Assembly: GCA_023133515.1 (NCBI GenBank)
Contig: JAGLWI010000003.1
Coordinates: forward strand, 76,265-140,264
Direction: 5' to 3'
DNA: 64,000 nt
Source of the DNA: Candidatus Babeliales bacterium
GTDB lineage: Bacteria > Babelota > Babeliae > Babelales > UASB340
Part shown: positions 28,943-38,978 of the stretch, one piece after another
Layout: each line of letters starts with the position of its first letter
Position numbering within the stretch: position 1 is the first letter of the stretch
Notes under the pieces: model-generated
What the model was told of the DNA's origin: nothing
Seen by the model: the letters and a program-made list of their open reading frames with translations, nothing else
Databases searched by the model: none
Program-made: the position numbers and the translations under genes

Positions 28943-31324
28943 TTATTTTGGCATTAAAACTTTATCAAGAACATCTTTTACATCATCTACCCAAAATATA
29001 TTTAATCCATCAAAAATTTTTATATCATCATTGATTAGATCTTTTTGATTTGATTTAGGAAGAATTATGTTTTTTAGTCCTCTTCTTTTTGCAGCTAAGA
29101 TTTTTTCTTTAAGCCCACCGATAGGAAGAACTCCTCCATGAAGGTTAAGTTCGCCTGTCATAGCAAAGTTTCCATTTACTGGTCTTTCTGTAAGGACTGA
29201 AAGAATTGATGATAGTAATGTAATTCCTGCAGAAGGACCGTCTTTAGGAATTGCTCCTGCTGGTAGGTGTATGTGTAGGTCATATTTTGTGAAAAATTTT
29301 TCATCAATTCCAAATATTTTTGAATGAGCTTTTGCATATGTTACTGCAGCTTGTGCTGATTCTTTTAAAACATTACCAAGTTGACCTGTCAAAATCAGGA
29401 TACCTTTACCTGGCATTAAAACTGCTTCAACCTGCATAACTTCGCCGCCATATGGTGTCCATGCAAGTCCATTAGTAACTCCTATTTTGTTTCCAAGAAT
29501 ATTTTTTTCTGGAGTTATTTTTCGAGGACCTAAATATTGAGAAAGATTTTCTTTATTAAATTTTGCATCTTTATGATTTTCTAAAATTGCTCTTGCAAAT
29601 TTTGAGCAAAGTTTGTAAACGTATCTTTCTATTTCTCTTACTCCTGCTTCACGTGTGTAATTTTCTATAATTTCAATCACGACTTCTTCTGGTATGGTTA
29701 TTCCTTTTTCTGCAAGCCCTGATTTTTTTATTGCTTTTGGAATTAGATGTCTTTTAGCTATTTCCATTTTTTCTTCTACGGTGTATCCAGACAATTGTAT
29801 TATTTCCATTCTGTCTCTTAGTGGTGCTGGAATTGTAGTCAAATCATTTGCTGTAGTAATAAACATAACTTTTGAAAGATCAAAGTGTATTCCTAAATAA
29901 TTATCATAAAAAGCAGAATTTTGTTCTGGATCTAAGACTTCTAGAAGTGCCGCCGCAGGGTCTCCTCTTTGAGACATTCCTATTTTGTCTATTTCATCTA
30001 TCATTATCAAAGGATTACAACTTTCAACGCTTTTTATTGACTGAATAAATCTGCCTGGCAAAGAACCAACATATGTTCTTCTATGACCTCTTATTTCAGA
30101 TTCATCATGAACTCCACCTAATGAAAGTCTGAAAAAATTTCTGCCTAAACATCGAGCTATAGATTTTCCAAGTGATGTTTTTCCAACACCAGGAGGGCCA
30201 GAAAAACATAAAATTGGAGTATCGCAGTCATTTTTTAATGCTCTTACTGAAAGAAAGTCTAAAATTCTGTCTTTTATTACTTCAAGACCATAATGATCTT
30301 CATCTAGTATTTTTTTAGCATTTTTTATGTCGATATTATCTTTTGTATAAATCCCCCATGGTAGTGATGATAACCATTCTATGTGATTTCGTAGAACTGT
30401 TGCTTCCATTGAATCTGGAGCTGTTCTTTCTAATCTTCTTATTTGTCTTGTTGCTTCTTCTTTTGCTTCTTGGGTCATAGATAGTTTTGTAATTTTTTGT
30501 TTCATATTTTCTATTTCTGATTCTGATTCTTCTCCTAGTTCTTTTTGAATTGATCTAAGTTGTTCTCTAAGATAATATTCTTTTTGTGATTTGCTTATCG
30601 ATTCACGGGTCTGATTTTGAATTTCATCTTGGACTTGAGTTATTTCAAGTTCATTATTCAGATGGCCATATATACCATCAAGAAGTTGAGAAAGTGTGCT
30701 TTTTTCAAGCAACTCTTGAGCATCGGTTACATTTAGATTTAAATGAGAAATAATAAATTCAGCGACTCTTTCTGGTTCTTGCATTTGAGAAATAAGTATT
30801 TGAAAGTCAGGACCAAATATTTTTCCTTTAGAACTTAATTGTTCGATGGCTCCCAATACATTTCTTGTTTTTGCTTCTATTTCTGTTTGTTTTTCTTCTT
30901 CTAAGTCAAATTTTATAGGTTTAATTTTTACTTTTAAAGAATCTTGATCAGATAATATTTCTTTAACTTCTACTTTAGATATTCCTTGTGTGAGTATTTT
31001 TATTCCGCCGTCTGGTAAATTCATAACTCTCATTATGTTTGATACAGTTCCTATTTTGTGAAGGTCTTCTATTCCTATGGGACCTGAGTAACCTTCTGGT
31101 TGCTGTTTTGCAGCTAATAGTAAGACTTTTTTATTGCCTTCTAACGCTTCGTTTATTCCTTTGATGATTTTTTCATCTAGAATCAAAAGTGGAACTACCA
31201 TGTTTGGAAATACAACTACGTCGATTGTTGGTATTACAGGCAAGATTTTTGGTATTTGTTCCACAGATTTAATTGGTTTTGAGTTTTTCATGATCTTTGC
31301 CCCCTTTATTTTTGAATTCCCCAA
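28943..31324 (-). CDS. lon: ATP-dependent protease Lon
   Basis: GPPGVGKTSLGKSIARCLGRNFFRLSLGGVHDESEIRGHRRTYVGSLPGR; Ser-Lys catalytic region PKDGPSAGITL. Confidence 0.98.
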   Translation of the reverse strand: MGNSKIKGAKIMKNSKPIKSVEQIPKILPVIPTIDVVVFPNMVVPLLILDEKIIKGINEALEGNKKVLLLAAKQQPEGYSGPIGIEDLHKIGTVSNIMRVMNLPDGGIKILTQGISKVEVKEILSDQDSLKVKIKPIKFDLEEEKQTEIEAKTRNVLGAIEQLSSKGKIFGPDFQILISQMQEPERVAEFIISHLNLNVTDAQELLEKSTLSQLLDGIYGHLNNELEITQVQDEIQNQTRESISKSQKEYYLREQLRSIQKELGEESESEIENMKQKITKLSMTQEAKEEATRQIRRLERTAPDSMEATVLRNHIEWLSSLPWGIYTKDNIDIKNAKKILDEDHYGLEVIKDRILDFLSVRALKNDCDTPILCFSGPPGVGKTSLGKSIARCLGRNFFRLSLGGVHDESEIRGHRRTYVGSLPGRFIQSIKSVESCNPLIMIDEIDKIGMSQRGDPAAALLEVLDPEQNSAFYDNYLGIHFDLSKVMFITTANDLTTIPAPLRDRMEIIQLSGYTVEEKMEIAKRHLIPKAIKKSGLAEKGITIPEEVVIEIIENYTREAGVREIERYVYKLCSKFARAILENHKDAKFNKENLSQYLGPRKITPEKNILGNKIGVTNGLAWTPYGGEVMQVEAVLMPGKGILILTGQLGNVLKESAQAAVTYAKAHSKIFGIDEKFFTKYDLHIHLPAGAIPKDGPSAGITLLSSILSVLTERPVNGNFAMTGELNLHGGVLPIGGLKEKILAAKRRGLKNIILPKSNQKDLINDDIKIFDGLNIFWVDDVKDVLDKVLMPK

Positions 31325-31525
31325 ATTTGTGATCTAATCTTTTTATTAGAGTTTTTCTTCATTGATAATATAAAAAATTTGGAAGATAAAATGCAAATAA
31401 TGTGAATATATCTTAAGTTGTGTAAGTAAATAGCTATAATCTGTTTGGTAATTGTTTGTTATTTGTTTAGATTTATGAGATAAAAGTAAGTGAGAGAGGC
31501 ATAAAAATAAATTGAGGAATATGAT

Positions 31526-32209
31526 ATGGCTATTTCAAGATTGGTTGCAAAAAATTTACATAAAAGTTTTTTTCAAGGTGATAAAATTTTAAAAGTTTTG
31601 TGTGGAATAAATTTTGAATTTGAAAAAGGAAAGTCCTATGCAATAACTGGAGTTTCTGGTAGTGGAAAGTCAACTTTAATGCATCTTTTAGGAGGCTTAG
31701 ATGTTCCTACTTCAGGAACGGTTTTTTGTGATGGGCAGGATTTATTTAAACTTAAATCTTCAAGGAAAGAAAGATTTTCAAATCGAGAATTAGGATTTAT
31801 ATTTCAGTTTCACTACCTTATAAAAGAATTAAATGTTTTAGAAAACATATCAATTATGGGGCTTATCAGGGGGGATTCAAAAATAGAGAGTGAAAAAAGA
31901 GGAATTATATTACTTAAAGATATAGGGCTTAGTGATTTTGCCCAAAGTTACCCAACCCAACTTTCTGGTGGACAATTGCAAAGGGTTGCTATTTTAAGAG
32001 CAATTTTTAATAAACCTTCTTTTTTATTAGCGGATGAACCAACTGGTGATCTTGATGCTATAAATGCAAAAATGGTTATAAATTTGATTTCTAGATGTAA
32101 AGATGAATGGGGAATGGGAATTATACTTTGTTCTCATGATGATGCCGTGTATAACAGGATGGAAGGTATTTTGAAATTAGATGATGGGTTGTTAAAACAG
32201 GAAAAATAA
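31526..32209 (+). CDS. lolD: ABC transporter ATP-binding protein (LolD-like)
   Basis: ITGVSGSGKSTLMHLLGGLDVPTSG, LSGGQLQRVAILRAI, LLADEPTGDLD. Confidence 0.82.
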   Translation: MAISRLVAKNLHKSFFQGDKILKVLCGINFEFEKGKSYAITGVSGSGKSTLMHLLGGLDVPTSGTVFCDGQDLFKLKSSRKERFSNRELGFIFQFHYLIKELNVLENISIMGLIRGDSKIESEKRGIILLKDIGLSDFAQSYPTQLSGGQLQRVAILRAIFNKPSFLLADEPTGDLDAINAKMVINLISRCKDEWGMGIILCSHDDAVYNRMEGILKLDDGLLKQEK

Positions 32210-32228
32210 GATAAAGTTTTGTTTTTAA

Positions 32229-32397
32229 AACTTATACGAAAACTCAAATAATTTTATGATGGCGCTTATCCTGAGCTTGTCGAAGGATAAAGCGCTTTAT
32301 CCTTCGACAAGCTCAGGATAAGCGCATTGGGTTTTTTGGTTATCCATACTGTTTCAAATACTAAATTTAGGTAAAAAAGAAAATTTTCGTATAAACT
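32229..32397 (-). repeat. MITE-like intergenic element, copy 2
   Basis: TIRs AACTTATACGAAAACT (32229-32244) / AATTTTCGTATAAACT (32382-32397); internal perfect 64-bp palindrome 32262-32325. Confidence 0.9.
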
Positions 32398-32420
32398 TTT
32401 AATTAAGTAAGGCCAACAAT

Positions 32421-33983
32421 ATGAGTTCCTATTTAGACAAAAAATCTATACTTAAAAAAACATTTCAATTTGGTTGGGTTACACTTTTAAGTAGAATTTT
32501 AGGAATTTTTAGAGAGATTTTACAAGTAAGATTTTTGGGAATCGGGGCTATTTCTGATGCTTTTATCATGGCATTTAAAATTCCACATTTCCTAAGAAGA
32601 ATTTTTGCTGAGGGGGCACTTTCTGTTTCTTTTGTTCCTGTTTATATAAGAAAAATAAAAAATGGAGAGTTAAAAAATGGTGACGGCTTGATGTCTCTAT
32701 CCTTTTTATTTTTTGAGGGTATAGTTTTTTTTCTTTGTTTAATTGTTGTAATTTATCCCAATTTTGTATTAAAGATTATTGCTCCAGGTTTTTCTCAAGA
32801 TCAGTTAACTTATGCTGTTCCGTTTTTGCGGGTTCTTTTTCCTATTATCTTTTTTATTTCGAGCAGTGCTTTGTTTGGTGGGGCTTTAAATGCTGTAAAT
32901 CATTTTTTTGTTCCAGCATTTGGGCCTGTTTTGATGAACATATTTTATGTTTTAACGCTTATTTTATGTTTAAATTTTAAGCTTTCTGTATCTTTTTTAT
33001 GTGGAGGAATACTTTTTAGTGGTTTTGCAATGTTTGTGATGCATGCGATTGCTTATTATAGATATAATTTTAGTTTTAGTTGGTTTGATGGTCAGTCGAT
33101 AAAGGCATTCAAACTTGTTTTAAGAAAGTTTTTACCGAGTCTTATTGGGGTTAGCATTATAGAAATTAATCTTTTTGTAGATGTTATTTTGGCATCATTT
33201 TTACCAAAGGGATCTGTTTCGTTAATTTATTATAGTGGTCGGTTTGTAAATATTCCGATCGGTGTTTTTGCTGTAGGTTTTGCAACCGTATTGTTACCTC
33301 AGTTTTCAAGATTTGCAACATATGCTAAAAAACGTTTTAATTTTTATATTTTGGAGGTTACAAAATTTGTTTCTTTTTTAATTATTCCAGCAATGTTTTT
33401 TTCTATGTTTATTGCTGAACGATTTTTTAGATTGGTTTTATTAAAGAACAAAGCAACAGCTTATGATCTTTGGACTGTGAAGTGGCTTTTTATTATTTAT
33501 GCTACAGCTCTTGTCTTTTTATGTTTAAATAAAGTTTTAGTAAATGTTTTTTATTCTTTGCATGATACAATATCACCAACAAAAGCATTGGCTATTGCAA
33601 CAGTGATTAACTTTGTTTGTAATGTTATTGGTATGAAAATATGGGGAGCGTTTGGAATTGTTGGTTCAACATCGATTTCATCTGTTATTTTGACATTTTT
33701 ATTTTTTATATTTCTACGACGTAAACATAATTTTAAATTTTATTTTGCTAATTATTTTAATTTTTTGGGACGATATCTTCTTTTGGTTTTAATCTCAGCT
33801 GCAATTTTTTTGATATCTTATTTTACTATTTTTAATTATTTGCAAGGTACTGGTTGGCAACATTTCTTTTTTGAGAGTTATGGTTATTGGCTTTTGATGT
33901 TTTCTTTGGCTGCTATTGCAGGGGCTTTTATTTTTTTTACATATAGATTATTTGGAATAAGAATCTATTTTTTATCTAAATAA
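32421..33983 (+). CDS. murJ: Lipid II flippase MurJ
   Basis: TLLSRILGIFREILQVRFLG...DAFIMAFKIPHFLRRIFAEGALSVSFVPVY. Confidence 0.95.
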   Translation: MSSYLDKKSILKKTFQFGWVTLLSRILGIFREILQVRFLGIGAISDAFIMAFKIPHFLRRIFAEGALSVSFVPVYIRKIKNGELKNGDGLMSLSFLFFEGIVFFLCLIVVIYPNFVLKIIAPGFSQDQLTYAVPFLRVLFPIIFFISSSALFGGALNAVNHFFVPAFGPVLMNIFYVLTLILCLNFKLSVSFLCGGILFSGFAMFVMHAIAYYRYNFSFSWFDGQSIKAFKLVLRKFLPSLIGVSIIEINLFVDVILASFLPKGSVSLIYYSGRFVNIPIGVFAVGFATVLLPQFSRFATYAKKRFNFYILEVTKFVSFLIIPAMFFSMFIAERFFRLVLLKNKATAYDLWTVKWLFIIYATALVFLCLNKVLVNVFYSLHDTISPTKALAIATVINFVCNVIGMKIWGAFGIVGSTSISSVILTFLFFIFLRRKHNFKFYFANYFNFLGRYLLLVLISAAIFLISYFTIFNYLQGTGWQHFFFESYGYWLLMFSLAAIAGAFIFFTYRLFGIRIYFLSK

Positions 33984-34068
33984 AAGATGATATTTTTTAA
34001 AAAAATGCTTAGAATATCTTTCTGAAGCAAATTAATATTGTTTATGACTTATTAAAATTGGGAGCGTT

Positions 34069-36942
34069 ATGAATATTAGATTTTTCTTATTTTGTATAAC
34101 AACTGTTTTAATTTCCTCTTTTTCAAATATTGTTCCTGCTATTGGTGGTAAGGGATATGTTATACATAAAGTAGATAAAAAAGATGTTAAAGAAGGAGAG
34201 AGTGCATTAAGGTCTGGTAAACTTGAAATTTTAACTCAGGATGATTTAAAAAAAGAAAACAAACGATTTATTAATGTTACTAATGATATTGTTTTTGATA
34301 AAACGGCGTTTTATTCTTCAAATTATTTTTATTTAGGAGCAGCATTTATTGAAGTAATTGGAAATATAAAAAGTTCAACCCTTGTCAGGGCATATATTAT
34401 TCCAGGAGCTACTCCTTCACAGGATGCAGTTAGTTTTGTTACATTAGCGCCAGAGCAAGCTAATGTAAATAGTGCTCAAGAAAATAAGGAACTAGTTTTA
34501 ACTACTAATCCAATTTATGATAAACGAGTTACAAATTTAACATTAATGGGAAATAAACCTGTTATTACTTTTGCTTCTGGTGTTGATGATGATAATAAAA
34601 AAATTGCACTTGTTAATTTGGTAGAACAAAGTGAAAAATATGCTGTAGGAAGTTTGGTTAAAATTAATACAGAAAATATTAATGATGCTTCTGGTGCTGA
34701 TGCAACAGACGAGGTTGTTGGTTTAGCTGCTTCATCAGATACTATTTTTGCAGCAGTAAGCCCAAAAGACAAATTTTTTAAAGAAGAAAATTCTGGTATT
34801 GCAGTTGTTGTTCAAAAAGATAATAAATTAAAAGCAATAAACTCTGTTACTGGAAATCAAGATGAGAATAGAGCATTTGGAATTTCTACAGATTTAAATC
34901 CTGCAGATGGATTTGTTTCCGTATCAATAAATAATCTTGCTCAAATTGGTGGTCTTGGTGATATGTATTGGGATTCTAGTTTAAATCGATTGTTTATTGG
35001 TCTTACAAGTGTTGAAAGAGTAAATGATGCAATCGATGGAGGGGTGATATCTCTTTTAGTTGGTAGAATTGTTGACGGAAAATTAATAATTGAAACTGCA
35101 GTGACTGGAAATGCAGATTTATTTGAAAACAACAGTTCAAATTTTATATTTGGATTTCGTTATGATGATGATGTGAATGTTTCTGCTTCTGTTCGTAAAA
35201 TAAAAACAATGCATACAAGTACAGGAAAATCTTATTTAATTGTTAACAGTGGTGTTGGTATTGGTAGTATAAAAAATGAAGTTTATGCACTTCCATTAGT
35301 AAAAACGGGAGATGTTGAAGATATTGGAAAGATTGCTAAAAAAAATGATTTAACTCAAGTTATAGAGGTTGTGGGAGATATGACACGGAAAGATGAAGAT
35401 CCTGCAAAAATTGGAAGGGGATCTGTTCCAATAGAAGAAGATAAAAGTATAGAAGATATGTTTGTTGTTGGGGATTCTGTATTTGTTTGTGTGTCGCAAG
35501 ATATTTCTGGAATTTTTAGAAGTACCGCAATTTTTGATGGTGATGGAATTGTTAGATCATGGACGGCATGGCAAAGAGTTATGGGAAATGTTGATAAAGT
35601 TTTTGGCGCAGGAATGGATTCAATTTTGGGTAATTATTGGTATTTGACAGAAGATGTGGCTGGTGATAAAAATACTGTAAAGATAACTCGGTGGGGAAAG
35701 AGTATTGAAGAAAATGGATTGATGGGAAATGGACTTGTTGAATTGCTAACAAGTGAGTTTACACAACAAAATGGTGGGGTTCATCAAATTTTTAATTTTG
35801 ATGAATATACGCCTTCCCTTTCAAGGGATGATGCAGGTGATAGGGTATCGATGATGGTTGCAACAGGTTTTCAAAAAATTGCTTTAATTAAAACAGGTGA
35901 AGGAAATCCTTTTACGCCACTTACTCAATTTAGAAAAGATGACGAGGTTTTTATTTTTGAAGGCGATGTTTTAGAAAATATTGGACCAATTTGTTGTTCC
36001 GATGTTTCTCGTATTCAAGCTGCAAATAGTGGATGGTTGTTTGTTGGAGGAGATGGTGGTATTGCTGTTTTAAGAAATGGTGTGACGGGAAATGGATGGC
36101 CTAGTCAAGTTGATGATGATGCTGTTGATTTTGAAAATATAGTTAATAATTTTTCTTTTAAAAATTTAACTAAAGATGATGGGACATCTTTTTCTCAGGT
36201 AAGAAAAATTTTATGTGATGGACCAAATTCTCGTTTGTACATTATGTCTGCAGATAATATTTACAGAGCAGCTATGGATAATCCAAACAAATTTTTAGAT
36301 GTTGGTGCATTAGATCTTAATGAAAAAGAAATTACAAAACCTTCCGGAATATTGTTGGATATGCTTATTGTTTACAATAATGGTGTCAATATTAGATTAT
36401 TAGCTGCAACAACTTCTGGTCTTTTTATTTCAGATAATATTGATAATATAGATGGAGATAAGGTTCCTACTTGGTCTCCCATTACTTTGTCTTCTGGTGC
36501 GCAGATAGCGAGCCCAGTTATACATTTGAATTTTATTTCAACAACAAAGGGTGGAAGTACAACTGATGGGAATTTGTATGTTATGACTGCAGATTTTTCT
36601 TTAAATATTTCAAACATTTATCGATTTAATGTTTACAATGGAGTTGTGATTCCAATAACTGAATCTTCTGGAACAAATGATTTTTATTCAATTGGGGAGA
36701 TGAGATCTAATTTTGTAACAGATGGTTCGTTAGGTTTTCATATGCTATCAAAACATTTTGGACAAACTGATTTTTTGAAAAGAATTAGTATAATTTCTAC
36801 AAAAAGTTCAATTAGAAATGGTGAGAAGGCAATTGATTTAGATTTGGAAAATAATGCATATAATGTTGGTATAATGGTTCAAAACACAGCGTCTGGAGCA
36901 TGGATTGTTCCTGGTGACTGGGGAATAAGAGTAAATGAGTAA
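34069..36942 (+). CDS. Large secreted protein of unknown function (957 aa), possibly beta-propeller-like
   Basis: Signal peptide MNIRFFLFCITTVLISSFSNIVPA; beta-rich repetitive character (GLGDMYWDSSLNRLFIGLTS, RIQAANSGWLFVGGDGGIAVLRNG). Confidence 0.6.
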   Translation: MNIRFFLFCITTVLISSFSNIVPAIGGKGYVIHKVDKKDVKEGESALRSGKLEILTQDDLKKENKRFINVTNDIVFDKTAFYSSNYFYLGAAFIEVIGNIKSSTLVRAYIIPGATPSQDAVSFVTLAPEQANVNSAQENKELVLTTNPIYDKRVTNLTLMGNKPVITFASGVDDDNKKIALVNLVEQSEKYAVGSLVKINTENINDASGADATDEVVGLAASSDTIFAAVSPKDKFFKEENSGIAVVVQKDNKLKAINSVTGNQDENRAFGISTDLNPADGFVSVSINNLAQIGGLGDMYWDSSLNRLFIGLTSVERVNDAIDGGVISLLVGRIVDGKLIIETAVTGNADLFENNSSNFIFGFRYDDDVNVSASVRKIKTMHTSTGKSYLIVNSGVGIGSIKNEVYALPLVKTGDVEDIGKIAKKNDLTQVIEVVGDMTRKDEDPAKIGRGSVPIEEDKSIEDMFVVGDSVFVCVSQDISGIFRSTAIFDGDGIVRSWTAWQRVMGNVDKVFGAGMDSILGNYWYLTEDVAGDKNTVKITRWGKSIEENGLMGNGLVELLTSEFTQQNGGVHQIFNFDEYTPSLSRDDAGDRVSMMVATGFQKIALIKTGEGNPFTPLTQFRKDDEVFIFEGDVLENIGPICCSDVSRIQAANSGWLFVGGDGGIAVLRNGVTGNGWPSQVDDDAVDFENIVNNFSFKNLTKDDGTSFSQVRKILCDGPNSRLYIMSADNIYRAAMDNPNKFLDVGALDLNEKEITKPSGILLDMLIVYNNGVNIRLLAATTSGLFISDNIDNIDGDKVPTWSPITLSSGAQIASPVIHLNFISTTKGGSTTDGNLYVMTADFSLNISNIYRFNVYNGVVIPITESSGTNDFYSIGEMRSNFVTDGSLGFHMLSKHFGQTDFLKRISIISTKSSIRNGEKAIDLDLENNAYNVGIMVQNTASGAWIVPGDWGIRVNE

Positions 36943-36955
36943 AAAGGAAATCTGC

Positions 36956-38233
36956 ATGAAAATAATAAGATTTACAACTTTAGTTTTATCTGTTTTGTTT
37001 ATTTCAAATTTTTTATTATCATATGCGCCTACAAACTTTCATAAGCCATATGATGTAAATTTTAGAATGGCCGAATGGAAAGGGACACGATTTAGGTTTG
37101 GTACTAATTTTGAGTATGGAACAACAAATAAATGTCGTGATTTTGATGAAAATAAAGTTGGAGTTTTAAGAATTTACAACAAAAACGAATCTGCCCTTGC
37201 AATGCTTTTGGGTGCTAAAAGAGGAAGTGATATTCATCAACTTGCTAATAATTTGTTACCAGCGTTTGCTCCTGCAGCTGATGATGGTGAACGTGGAAGA
37301 TTCCTTTTGGATGGTAAATTTGAAGGGTTGGATTTTACTTTTTGTGGACAATATCGTTTGCCTATAGAAACGATTCCTGGAAAATTTGATTTTTATACTT
37401 ATATTCCTTTTCGATATATGAGAGTGGGTAATGTAAAATGGAATGATCAGACCAAAGATGTTTTAAATGCCGACAGAGATGTTAAAAGATATTTGACAGA
37501 TAATATTTCTGATGTTGTTAAAGAACTTGGGGATTTAGATATTTCGAGTTGGAATAAAACTAGTATTGGTGACATAATTTTTATGCTTAGTTGGTATTTA
37601 GATTTTAGACAATTAAAAGAACATTTGAAGAATGTTCGAATTACATCTCGAATTGGATTGACTATTCCTTCAGCTAGCGAAAAAGATGAAGATAAGGTTT
37701 TTAGTTTGCCTTTAGGAAACGATGGTGCTTGGGGTGTTCCGCTTATAGCTTCCATAGATCTTGATTTTGTAAGAAAAGTAAAAGCTGGTTTAGAGTTTGA
37801 AGCATTGATTCTTTTTGATAGAATAAGGGAAAGAAGGTTAAAAACTGATGAACATCAAACTGATTTTTTGCTTTTGCACAAAGGTAAAGCAACAAAAAGT
37901 TTTGGGGTAACATGGAAATTTAATCTTTTTGTTCAAGTGCAACATTTTTTAAGTGGACTTTCTGGAATGATTGCTTATCAATTTTTAAAACATGATGATG
38001 ATAAACTTACAGCTCAGACAAATGATTTTAGCTATAGCATAATAAATTCTGCGCAGAGTTTGAAAGAGTGGGGTATGCAGAATTTTGTGTTCCAGCTTAA
38101 TTATGATTTTTTTAAAGATTGTAGAAATTGTTGGTTAAAGCCACAGTTAAGTTTTTTCTATAAATTACCTGTTACAGGAAAACAAGTAATCAATCCTCAT
38201 ACTTTTGGTGGTCAACTAGCTTTTAATTTTTAA
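36956..38233 (+). CDS. Putative outer-membrane beta-barrel protein
   Basis: Start at MKIIRFTTLVLSVLFISNFLLSYA (signal peptide); terminal sequence FGGQLAFNF resembles the OMP C-terminal signature ending in Phe; tracked ORF starts at 36935. Confidence 0.6.
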   Translation: MKIIRFTTLVLSVLFISNFLLSYAPTNFHKPYDVNFRMAEWKGTRFRFGTNFEYGTTNKCRDFDENKVGVLRIYNKNESALAMLLGAKRGSDIHQLANNLLPAFAPAADDGERGRFLLDGKFEGLDFTFCGQYRLPIETIPGKFDFYTYIPFRYMRVGNVKWNDQTKDVLNADRDVKRYLTDNISDVVKELGDLDISSWNKTSIGDIIFMLSWYLDFRQLKEHLKNVRITSRIGLTIPSASEKDEDKVFSLPLGNDGAWGVPLIASIDLDFVRKVKAGLEFEALILFDRIRERRLKTDEHQTDFLLLHKGKATKSFGVTWKFNLFVQVQHFLSGLSGMIAYQFLKHDDDKLTAQTNDFSYSIINSAQSLKEWGMQNFVFQLNYDFFKDCRNCWLKPQLSFFYKLPVTGKQVINPHTFGGQLAFNF

Positions 38234-38245
38234 ACTTTACTTAAG

Positions 38246-38389
38246 AATTTATACGAAAATTCAAAAAAAGTAAGCAATGCGCTCATCCTTCGACAAGCTC
38301 AGGATGAGCGCATTGCTTACTTTTCTTTTTTTGTTAATACATTTATTTTAAACATTAAATTTAAATAAAAGATAATTTTCGTATAAGCT
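38246..38389 (-). repeat. MITE-like intergenic element, copy 3
   Basis: TIRs AATTTATACGAAAATT (38246-38261) / AATTTTCGTATAAGCT (38374-38389) around GTAAGCAATGCGCTCATCC...GGATGAGCGCATTGCTTAC. Confidence 0.9.
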
Positions 38390-38396
38390 CTTAGTT

Positions 38397-38843
38397 ATGA
38401 ATAATAAAATTGTTTATCTAACTCCTCCAAATAACTTTTTTTCCAAATTTGAAGTAGCTTCATGTTTTTGTGAAATAGGGACTAAAGTTTTATTTTTGAA
38501 GAGAAGTTTAAATAAGACTTGTGGTGGTACCTGGTGTTTGCCTGCTGGTAAACTTGAAAATAAAGAAACATCATTAGATGCATCTGTTAGAGAAACGTAT
38601 GAAGAAACAGGAATTGTTTTGAAAAAAAATAGTGTTTATTTTCTAAAAACTGTTTATGTACGATATCCTGAATTTGATTTTGTTTATCATATATTTAAAA
38701 CTGTTTTGAATGAATTTCCTAAAATTATTAAATTGAACTTTGAAGAACATAAGGAATACGGTTTTTTTACAATAAAAGAAGCTTTAAGTTTAAATTTAAT
38801 TCCTGGTGAGAAAGAATGTATTAAGCTGATATATAACTTTTAG
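38397..38843 (+). CDS. NUDIX hydrolase
   Basis: GKLENKETSLDASVRETYEETGIVL Nudix box. Confidence 0.9.
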   Translation: MNNKIVYLTPPNNFFSKFEVASCFCEIGTKVLFLKRSLNKTCGGTWCLPAGKLENKETSLDASVRETYEETGIVLKKNSVYFLKTVYVRYPEFDFVYHIFKTVLNEFPKIIKLNFEEHKEYGFFTIKEALSLNLIPGEKECIKLIYNF

Positions 38844-38978
38844 ATTTATTTTTTGTTTCAAATATCTCTTTTATCTTTTGTTCATTTATCCATTTTTTTT
38901 ATGGCTTTAGAATGTTTTAGTGTGTTGTCAAAAGAAATAATTAGTATTGGTTGCCATTTTGTATGAATAATTTTGAAA

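Noticed and set aside
21071-38389. Target-site duplications next to the MITE-like elements
   Set aside because: Compared immediate flanks of all three copies by eye and found no convincing direct repeats; AT-rich context makes short matches uninformative.
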